The notes under the pieces: model-generated
Told to the model about the DNA's origin: nothing
The model's database searches: none
Seen by the model: the letters and a program-made list of their open reading frames with translations, nothing else
Position numbers and translations under genes: made by a program
In this document: positions 23,769-29,451 of the stretch, piece after piece
How positions within the stretch are numbered: position 1 is the first letter of the stretch
Layout: each line of letters begins with the position of its first letter
DNA from: Tenuibacillus multivorans
GTDB lineage: Bacteria > Bacillota > Bacilli > Bacillales > Alkalibacillaceae
Length of the DNA: 39,647 nt
Direction of reading: 5' to 3'
Assembly: GCF_900103915.1 (NCBI RefSeq)
Contig: NZ_FNIG01000015.1
Coordinates: 1 to 39,647 of the forward strand

Positions 23769-23926
23769 AATCTAGACTTTCGAAACTAGAATCCACACTC
23801 GCCACTAGAAAATCCACATTCTGGCCACATAAATCCAGACTCAGCTTAAAAGAATCTACACTCCTGCGAAATAAATCCAGACTCATTATTGGAAAATCCA
23901 CACTACGTCAAAATAAATCCACATTT
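23769..23926. repeat. 21-bp phased repeat array E
   Basis: Eight cores of the AATCCAGACTC / AATCCACACTC type begin at 23769, 23790, 23811, 23832, 23853, 23874, 23895 and 23916, every interval exactly 21 bp. The last core ends about 6 bp before the comFA ribosome-binding site (AGGAGA), so the array fills the region where the comFA promoter or leader would be. The core matches array B, 11 kb away, and not the neighbouring array D. Confidence 0.9.
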
Positions 23927-23945
23927 TCAGATAGGAGAGATACAA

Positions 23946-25295
23946 TTGAATAACTTATACCTCGAATATTTAGCCTCGCAATATCAAGGAAAACTCCTCC
24001 TCAAACAAGAGCTTCAACTTGATGAACCAACCTTTCAAATTCTGATGCAGGAACAATTCATTAAAGAAATACGAGGAATACGCAAACAGATGGGACTAAC
24101 GATGTGCGAGCGCTGTTTTAATTATCAGAAAAAATATTTTGGAAAAATGCCTTATGGTAAGCGTGAAATCGTGTATTGTAGAAAATGTATCATGATGGGG
24201 CGGGTGAGTGAAGTGGAGTCACTTTATGTTTGGACAGGGCCCAAGCCAAAGCGAAAACCGATTACGGATGCTTGTCACTGGAAAGGCGAGCTCACACCTC
24301 TTCAACAAAAAGCATCCAATTCTATGATCGATACTATTAATCGAAAAGACCATCTCCTTATTTATGCTGTTTGCGGTGCAGGGAAAACAGAGATGCTGTA
24401 TGCAGGAATTGCGAAGGCGATTGAAAGTGGAAAACGTGTTTGCATCGCAACACCCAGAACCGACGTTGTTCGAGAATTAGCCCCTCGGTTCCGGCGGGAT
24501 TTTCCTGAAATCGAATCCGCAGCGCTTTTCGGTGATTCTACTGAAAAAGATCTTGCTGCAAACCTTGTCATTGCCACAACCCATCAGCTACTACGATACC
24601 AGGAGGCGTTTGATGTCATAATTGTAGACGAGGTAGATGCTTTTCCTTTTCACCGCGATAAATCTTTACCGAAGGCCGTCCAGCGTGCTGCGAGACCAGA
24701 GCATGCACTCATCTACCTGACCGCCACTCCACGAACAGAACTCAAAATCAAAACTCAACTCAAGCTTCTCCCGACCGTCTCAATCCCGATGCGCTACCAC
24801 GGTCACCCGTTACCCATTCCGACCTTACAACGCATCCGCAAACTAAGCACAAAAATAAATTCCAACCAACTACCAGAACCAATCAATCAATGGATTAAAC
24901 AGCGAAACGGCAGACGCTACTTACTATTCGCTCCGACGATTGATTCCGCCAAAACATTATCTCAGCTACTAGACATTCCCTACGTACACGCCGATAGCCC
25001 GAACCGAAAGGACTTCATCCAGCAATTTCGCAACCAAAACATCGAAGCCTTAATCACCACAACCATATTAGAACGCGGTGTGACATTCCCTTCGATTGAT
25101 GTTGCTGTCGTACAGGCTGACCATCATGTGTTTGATGAAGCAGCATTGGTTCAAATAGCTGGTCGGGCCGGGCGGAGTGCTCAAGACCCAACTGGTGATG
25201 TCACTTTTTTCTACGAAGCCAAAACGAATGCGATGGTCAAGGCGCATCAATATACGTTGATCAAAAATAAAGAAGCAAAGGGGATGCTTGTTTAA
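23946..25295 (+). CDS. comFA: Competence helicase ComFA
   Basis: A 449-residue DEAD-box ATPase that helps drive DNA uptake during transformation at the inner face of the membrane. The N-terminus holds a four-cysteine zinc finger (CERC near residue 53, YCRKC near 77-81). Helicase motifs are Walker A YAVCGAGKTEML (near 143-150), IATPRTDVVREL, DEVD in VIIVDEVDAFPF, LTATPR, TTTILERGVTFPSIDVAVV and IAGRAGRS. The preferred start is TTG 23946, 7 nt behind AGGAGA. The frame remains open back to 23889, but that part consists of repeat array E and lacks a ribosome-binding site. It overlaps comFC by 1 bp (TAATG). Confidence 0.93.
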   Translation: MNNLYLEYLASQYQGKLLLKQELQLDEPTFQILMQEQFIKEIRGIRKQMGLTMCERCFNYQKKYFGKMPYGKREIVYCRKCIMMGRVSEVESLYVWTGPKPKRKPITDACHWKGELTPLQQKASNSMIDTINRKDHLLIYAVCGAGKTEMLYAGIAKAIESGKRVCIATPRTDVVRELAPRFRRDFPEIESAALFGDSTEKDLAANLVIATTHQLLRYQEAFDVIIVDEVDAFPFHRDKSLPKAVQRAARPEHALIYLTATPRTELKIKTQLKLLPTVSIPMRYHGHPLPIPTLQRIRKLSTKINSNQLPEPINQWIKQRNGRRYLLFAPTIDSAKTLSQLLDIPYVHADSPNRKDFIQQFRNQNIEALITTTILERGVTFPSIDVAVVQADHHVFDEAALVQIAGRAGRSAQDPTGDVTFFYEAKTNAMVKAHQYTLIKNKEAKGMLV

Positions 25296-25978
25296 TGCAT
25301 TGTTTAATTTGCTATGAATCGACTGAACCGTCCACCACTTGGGCGACAATGTTTGATGCAGAGGACCGTCCCGTTTGTAGTAGTTGTTTAGAAAAATTTG
25401 AACGAATCGATCAGGTCGACCATCATTGTGAGAAGTGCATGAAAATCATTTCGCAACATGAAACATTATGCGGGGACTGCCATGCTTGGCAGGGAAGACT
25501 GGAAGAGGATCCACTTACTCGTAACATTTCAGCTTTCACATACAATGATTATATGAAAGACATAATGGCGCAGTTCAAATATCGCGGGGACTACGAGCTC
25601 GTCTATGTTTGGAAAGAGGCCATCACGGAGACTTACGATAAACATTTTGGCAATCAAAAACTCACAGTCGTTCCCATTCCTTTAAGCGACAAACGCTTAA
25701 GAGAAAGAGGCTTTAACCAAGCAGAAGCCCTCGCCCAACTCATCGGACACCCCATCCAAAACCTATTAATCCGAACCCATTCAGAAAAACAATCAAAAAA
25801 GACAAAACTAGAACGAATTCTCTCCCAAAACCCATTTCATACTCGCAAGAATTCACCACACCAAATTTTGCTCGTCGATGACATCTACACCACCGGCACA
25901 ACGTTAAGACAAGCAGCTGAAGTGCTACGTTCGGCTGGTGCACAGGAAGTTTTTTCAATAACATTAATTCGTAGTTGA
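25295..25978 (+). CDS. comFC: Competence protein ComFC
   Basis: A 227-residue phosphoribosyltransferase-fold protein required for natural transformation. An N-terminal double zinc finger (CLICYES, CSSCLEKF, CEKCMKI, CGDCHAW; residues 3-67) precedes the PRTase domain. Its 13-residue PRPP-binding motif is ILLVDDIYTTGTT (near 190-203), with VVPIPLSDKRLRERGFNQAE before it. It is coupled to comFA by a TAATG overlap. comFB, which lies between the two genes in B. subtilis, is absent. The next gene, yvyF, is 2.2 kb away instead of adjacent. Confidence 0.93.
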   Translation: MHCLICYESTEPSTTWATMFDAEDRPVCSSCLEKFERIDQVDHHCEKCMKIISQHETLCGDCHAWQGRLEEDPLTRNISAFTYNDYMKDIMAQFKYRGDYELVYVWKEAITETYDKHFGNQKLTVVPIPLSDKRLRERGFNQAEALAQLIGHPIQNLLIRTHSEKQSKKTKLERILSQNPFHTRKNSPHQILLVDDIYTTGTTLRQAAEVLRSAGAQEVFSITLIRS

Positions 25979-26089
25979 TTAATTAATTAGTACTTGTCAA
26001 CTTAAATTAGTATTGGATAATTTTCTTGTTATTATGACGATTTTTTAGGGCTATGATATTAATTAAGAAATGTTGGGGGATAAGTTGAA

Positions 26090-26449
26090 ATGACGGAATT
26101 TTATAATATAGGAACTTGGTTAAGTAAAAAAATGGTTTATCATAAAGTGTCATTACATTGTAGAGTAAAAAACAAACAAATTTTGAAAAGAGAAATCTGG
26201 GACTGTGACCTTTGATATAACTTTGGTGAAGAAAATCTGTAATTACTTGAGAACCTTAGATAAGGAGAGCCATCAAATAGTCCAAGAACATGAGAGGTAG
26301 GTAAATATGAAACAACAATTCAGAATCTAAAGGAGAAATATAATCAATTAGCCATTCTATATGCAAAGAATACAATTGAAGTTAAACCAAGACTATACTT
26401 ATTATGTACAAACAACTTCGCTGTAGAATGTAAATTTTTCATAGAGTAA
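26090..26449 (+). pseudogene. Decayed gene, possibly PemK/MazF-like
   Basis: Behind GGGGGATAAG, ATG 26090 opens a frame reading MTEFYNIGTWLSKK and then LKREIWDCDL, where it meets TGA. The sequence continues in shifted frames with coherent protein-like text: KKICNYLRTLDKESHQIVQE, a coiled-coil-like stretch near NLKEKYNQLAILYAKNT, and KPRLYLLCTNNFAVE, ending at TAA 26447. At least one nonsense codon and two frameshifts are needed. The REIWDCDLG-like start resembles the first strand of PemK/MazF-type toxins with a long extension, but the match is weak. It was certainly once coding; the family is uncertain. Confidence 0.5.
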
Positions 26450-26477
26450 GCCATCTCAATATTATAGATGGCTTTAG
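26448..26477. terminator. Bidirectional terminator
   Basis: AAGCCATCT (26448-26456) pairs with AGATGGCTT (26465-26473), with T-rich tracts on both sides. It separates the decayed plus-strand gene from the convergent minus-strand pair. Confidence 0.7.
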
Positions 26478-26494
26478 AATTTATAAATTATTTT

Positions 26495-26875
26495 TTAGCG
26501 TTTGTATCGTGATTTAACCAGTAAAGGTTGTTTGGAATTCCTTGTTCTCATTTTACGTTTTAAATGAGCTTTCATTTCATCAGAAAGGTTATGATTTAAA
26601 TAGAGGTTCTTGGCGGTGACATGTAACATTTTAGTGACGTCCTGTTGACGATACTTATCATAGGCTGATAATAAATTTTTAACTAATTGACGTGAAGACC
26701 TTGGATTTAAAAAGAGTGAGACATCATCAACGTTTTTAGCAACATGAAGTGATAAATTTGCAGTATCTTTACGATAACTCGTTCCACCAGCTTTATGGAA
26801 TTTAACTTCTTTATTTAAAGCGTCGATTAACGTTTCCTTTTTTACTTTTCTTGGGTTATGACGAAGTGTATTCAC
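26495..26875 (-). CDS. Unrecognised small basic protein, partner of a nucleotidyltransferase
   Basis: I do not recognise this 126-residue protein. It is very basic (RHNPRKVKKET at the N-terminus, HLKRKMRTRNSKQ and KSRYKR at the C-terminus), with a helix-rich middle (RSSRQLVKNLLSAYDKYRQQ). It has no membrane segment, zinc motif or obvious catalytic motif, so nucleic-acid binding is plausible. Translation starts at GTG 26875 behind a perfect AAAGGAGG. It is the second gene of a two-gene unit, 41 bp after the nucleotidyltransferase-like gene. The pair lies in a stretch between comFC and yvyF that does not exist in B. subtilis, which points to acquisition. Confidence 0.65.
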   Translation of the reverse strand: MNTLRHNPRKVKKETLIDALNKEVKFHKAGGTSYRKDTANLSLHVAKNVDDVSLFLNPRSSRQLVKNLLSAYDKYRQQDVTKMLHVTAKNLYLNHNLSDEMKAHLKRKMRTRNSKQPLLVKSRYKR

Positions 26876-26916
26876 CGTTAAAACCTCCTTTCAGTAGAAT
26901 AACCTTTATTATTATA

Positions 26917-27462
26917 CTATATACCTTTTTCCTTTAAAATGTGAAATAGTTGGTGTAAATTTAAATCTGGATTATCAAGTTTTAATATATACTGTTTATA
27001 CTCATCAACTAATCCTATTAATTTCTCTTTATTGCATTGTTTCAAAATATCAGTTTCTTTTAAATCAATGAGGTCTTTTTCTCGAGAAGAGAAAATTTTA
27101 AAACAGGCTAGTAGCTCGATGTCAGGGACAAATATTCGAAGGTTGTCAAACTCCGCATTGATTTCATAAAGAAAGTCAATATTTGTATAATCCTCTAATG
27201 GTGGTACTTCACTAATTCCTCCAATTAAATCGATACCCGCTTCTGATAAAGCTTCGGTTAACTTTTGAATATCATTGGTGTTAATTAGATTAACGTCAAT
27301 GTCTTGAGTTGGGCGAAATGATTGTCCGATATTCTCCATGTATAATAAAATTCCGGAACCACCTAAAATAGCTAATTCAGCAACTATTCCACGAGTTTGA
27401 CAAATATGGTCAAGTATATTTAACTTTGTTAAAATATCATCGCTACTATGTAACCTATCCAT
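26917..27462 (-). CDS. DUF6036/AbiEii-like nucleotidyltransferase
   Basis: A protein of about 181 residues with a minimal nucleotidyltransferase signature: LAILGGSGILLYMENIG, then RPTQDIDVNLI, that is, G-[GS]-S followed by D-x-D near residues 30-60. A second conserved patch is IFVPDIELLACFKIFSSREK DLIDLKETDIL (quoted in two parts), where K and DxxD are typical of DUF6036 and AbiEii-like proteins. ATG 27462 follows GAAGGTGA; the longer frame to 27525 is AT-rich and lacks a site. It leads a two-gene unit with the small basic protein. Such enzymes act in toxin-antitoxin or abortive-infection systems, but no classical antitoxin lies next to it, so a defence role is inference. Confidence 0.72.
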   Translation of the reverse strand: MDRLHSSDDILTKLNILDHICQTRGIVAELAILGGSGILLYMENIGQSFRPTQDIDVNLINTNDIQKLTEALSEAGIDLIGGISEVPPLEDYTNIDFLYEINAEFDNLRIFVPDIELLACFKIFSSREKDLIDLKETDILKQCNKEKLIGLVDEYKQYILKLDNPDLNLHQLFHILKEKGI

Positions 27463-27597
27463 TTTAATCACCTTCGTGCTTATTTGCAAAATAAGTATTT
27501 GTCTAAACATAAAACAATTTTTCATTTACGTCAATTGAGACTTAATTATCTTCTAGAAATGAATTTTGCTGGCATTTACAAAGATTATTAGTCTATA

Positions 27598-27632
27598 ATA
27601 AAAAACTGAAGGTGAATAACACCTTCAGTTCC
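27598..27632 (-). terminator. Minus-strand terminator with no intact gene
   Basis: AACTGAAGGTG pairs perfectly with CACCTTCAGTT around AATAA; on the minus strand it is followed by six U residues. The sequence read into it on the minus strand encodes a short open tail, VAYYGDKFQQKFGK and stop, interrupted further upstream by stops. This suggests a decayed gene or an antisense transcript. Confidence 0.75.
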
Positions 27633-27751
27633 AAGGGTGATCGATATCATCTTACTTACCGAATTTTTGCTGAAATTTATCACCATAATAGGCGACGAAC
27701 ATCATGTGATAAATAAAGTGCAGTTATTTATCTGGGAGATTCGTTCAGGAA

Positions 27752-27844
27752 ATGAATCGACCATTCTTCTCGTTCCTGTTCATCCATTTAATCATCACCT
27801 ATCTTACAGTTGTAGGTTTTGTAATTATTAAAAAGAAAATGTAG
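27752..27844 (+). CDS. Possible 30-residue hydrophobic peptide
   Basis: ATG 27752 to TAG 27842 encodes a peptide beginning MNRPFFSFLFIHLIITY, a single membrane-spanning helix (residues 5-26) ending in KKKM. It resembles type I toxin peptides in layout only. The ribosome-binding site is poor: AGGA lies just 1 nt before ATG and GGGAG lies 13 nt before it. A minus-strand terminator at 27598-27632 would end a transcript antisense to it. It may equally be the tail of a decayed membrane protein. Confidence 0.25.
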   Translation: MNRPFFSFLFIHLIITYLTVVGFVIIKKKM

Positions 27845-27922
27845 AAAAAACATAAAAAGGACAGAAGTATAATATTAAGTCCCACAATGATTTGTTTAAT
27901 GTAATATGTTTTAAATCTCGCT

Positions 27923-28071
27923 TTGTAATGTGAATAAACATTGCGTAAATTTTGATCAAACATTAAACAAACATGAAGGTGGGTACCTTTATCAAGACGT
28001 TAAAGAAGCTGTAGGCGAAAGCATAGCTTCTGGAAGCCCCGAGTTACAGAGGAATGTAACTCGGGGTTTTT
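27923..28071 (+). ncRNA. Candidate small structured RNA upstream of yvyF
   Basis: TTGTAA (27923-27928), a 17-bp spacer and TAAATT (27946-27951) form a credible SigA promoter. The transcript would start near 27958. It contains an AAGGT-GGG-TACCTT hairpin, then AGAAGCT...AGCTTCT (perfect 7 bp), then a strong terminator CCCCGAGTTAC (28037-28047) paired with GTAACTCGGGG (28056-28066) and five T residues. The size would be about 115 nt. An overlapping 60-residue frame (27930-28112) starts before the transcription start and runs through the terminator, so it is not favoured. Confidence 0.45.
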
Positions 28072-28105
28072 CCGAATTACATAACAAAAATTTTCCGAAG
28101 AAGAC

Positions 28106-28132
28106 TTTGTGATTGAGTCCTTCTACCGATAT
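28106..28132 (+). promoter_or_regulatory. Weak SigD-like promoter of yvyF
   Basis: ACCGATAT (28125-28132) is the same -10 as at flgM and flaG, but the -35 position (28106-28109) reads TTTG instead of TAAA. It is placed 36 bp before the yvyF start. Confidence 0.4.
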
Positions 28133-28167
28133 AATAGATAGAAAGATTTGCCGGGGGAGGATTCAAA

Positions 28168-28593
28168 ATGGGAGAGTTAGCCAATTGCCCAAGATGCGGT
28201 AATTTATTCGTGAAAGGCCGTATAGATGTCTGTAATAATTGTTATAAAGAGGAAGAGGAAAAGTTTGAAACGGTGTACCAGTTTATACGCCAAAAGAAAA
28301 ATCGCATGGCGACCGTGTTAGAGGTGTCGGAAGCAACAGGCGTTAGGGAAAAACTTATCATGAAATGGGTGAAGCAGAGGAGGCTTCGTCCAACACAATT
28401 CCCGAATTTATCGTATGGATGCGAACGTTGTGGCAATCCAATCTATGAGGGCAAGTTATGTAAAAACTGTGTAAGTGAGCTAAAGGCAGGTATTACAGAC
28501 GATCAACCGAAGACAATTGCGGAACAAGAAGCGGAAAAAGACAGAGAACGTGCCTACGTCAATCTTGCGCAAGAAAATGAGAAGGAAAACTAA
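28168..28593 (+). CDS. yvyF: Flagellar operon protein YvyF
   Basis: A 141-residue TIGR03826-type flagellar operon protein. Two zinc-ribbon-like CxxC pairs flank a central helix-turn-helix-like part: CPRCGNLFV and CNNCYKE at the N-terminus, then TVLEVSEATGVREKLIMKWV, then CERCGNPIYEGKLCKNCV. Its molecular function is not established; it is the first gene of the yvyF-flgM-flgN-flgK-flgL operon in Bacillus. Ribosome-binding site GGGGGAGG. Its stop codon TAA is also the start of the SigD -35 box for flgM. Confidence 0.88.
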   Translation: MGELANCPRCGNLFVKGRIDVCNNCYKEEEEKFETVYQFIRQKKNRMATVLEVSEATGVREKLIMKWVKQRRLRPTQFPNLSYGCERCGNPIYEGKLCKNCVSELKAGITDDQPKTIAEQEAEKDRERAYVNLAQENEKEN

Positions 28594-28617
28594 ACTTTTC
28601 ATCAAGTGAACCGATAT
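28591..28617 (+). promoter_or_regulatory. SigD promoter of flgM
   Basis: TAAA (28591-28594), a 15-bp spacer and ACCGATAT (28610-28617) match the SigD consensus TAAA-N15-GCCGATAT at all but one base. The -35 overlaps the yvyF stop codon. Confidence 0.88.
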
Positions 28618-28658
28618 TATGACTAGTGAACAGATCGGCTAAAAAGAGGTGAAAACTG

Positions 28659-28928
28659 ATGAAAATAAATCCATTAAACAATACGAATTTAAATCCATAT
28701 CTCAAACAAATGCAGAAACAAGACAATGTCAAAAACACCCAACAACCCCAAGATAAATTAGAAATCTCAAATCAGGCGAAAAAACTACAGGACGGAAACG
28801 AAATCGTTGAGGCTCGTCAGGAAAAAGTGAAAGAGCTTAAACAACAGGTAGAAAACGGAGATTATCAAATCGACCCGAAGAAGACAGCTGAGAAAATGAT
28901 TGAATTCTGGAATAATCGACGGGTATAA
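28659..28928 (+). CDS. flgM: Anti-sigma-D factor FlgM
   Basis: An 89-residue, largely disordered protein that holds SigD inactive until the hook-basal body is complete, then is removed. The C-terminal SigD-binding part shows the family pattern KLEISNQAKKLQDG, KVKELKQQVENGDYQIDPKK and TAEKMIEFW. The N-terminus (KINPLNNTNLNPY) is typical. Ribosome-binding site AAGAGGTG. A SigD promoter directly upstream gives the usual feedback loop. The flgN start is 15 bp downstream. Confidence 0.94.
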   Translation: MKINPLNNTNLNPYLKQMQKQDNVKNTQQPQDKLEISNQAKKLQDGNEIVEARQEKVKELKQQVENGDYQIDPKKTAEKMIEFWNNRRV

Positions 28929-28942
28929 AGGAGAGTATTCCT

Positions 28943-29437
28943 TTGTCTATTCAAACTATTGTAGAACATCTAGAGAAATTGTATCAGTTAAATGAGAGTT
29001 TGCTAACTTTGTCGAAGCAAAAAACGGAGCTCGTTAAGAAGAGCCAAATTGATGAGTTCAATGAATTGTTAATGAAAGAACGAAAGCATGCACAAGCGAT
29101 TGAGCAAGTTGAATCTAAACGAGTCAAACTAACGGATGAATGGTTTCAGCAGCATGCACCGAATGAGTCGGAGCAGACTATCAGCCAGTTAATTGAGTTG
29201 TTAGAAGACGAAGCATTGAAGGGACAACTACAAGAGGTTTACGAGAAATTGATTTATAACTTAGCAGATTTGAAGCAACAAGAAGCATTAAACCAGGATT
29301 TAATACAGCAATCACTACAATTTATCGAACTCTCAATGGAGATGTTCCAACCCCAATCCAAAAATATAAATTACGATAAAACAAAAGATCAACCCAATCA
29401 GAAACCTAATACATCCGTATTTGATTCAAAAGCATAG
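28943..29437 (+). CDS. flgN: Flagellar export chaperone FlgN
   Basis: A 164-residue, almost wholly helical protein (B. subtilis YvyG). It is the cytoplasmic chaperone for the hook-filament junction proteins FlgK and FlgL, encoded directly after it. Visible features are a heptad-rich long helix (residues 1-60), QEVYEKLIYNLADLKQQEAL and a flexible Q/N-rich tail. Translation starts at TTG 28943 behind AAAGGAGAG, with the usual FlgN start IQTIVEHLEKLYQLNESLL. Sequence conservation in this family is weak; position supports the call. Confidence 0.9.
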   Translation: MSIQTIVEHLEKLYQLNESLLTLSKQKTELVKKSQIDEFNELLMKERKHAQAIEQVESKRVKLTDEWFQQHAPNESEQTISQLIELLEDEALKGQLQEVYEKLIYNLADLKQQEALNQDLIQQSLQFIELSMEMFQPQSKNINYDKTKDQPNQKPNTSVFDSKA

Positions 29438-29451
29438 AGGAGCGAGATTAT

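Larger units (their letters stand above)
27463..28167. other. Gene-poor accessory stretch before the flagellar cluster
   Basis: About 700 bp without a confident protein gene. It holds a minus-strand terminator (27598-27632), remnants of a minus-strand coding end (AYYGDKFQQKFGK then stop, just before that terminator), a possible 30-residue hydrophobic peptide (27752-27844), a candidate small RNA with promoter and terminator (27923-28071), and a weak SigD-like box before yvyF. Confidence 0.55.

Noticed and set aside
21436-23926. Repeat arrays as CRISPR arrays
   Set aside because: Cores are only 8-11 nt, spacers about 10 nt, the period is 21 bp, and no cas genes are near; this does not fit any CRISPR architecture.
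27930-28112. 60-residue plus-strand open frame
   Set aside because: It begins inside the candidate promoter and runs through a strong terminator hairpin; no ribosome-binding site precedes the ATG/GTG. A structured RNA explains it better.
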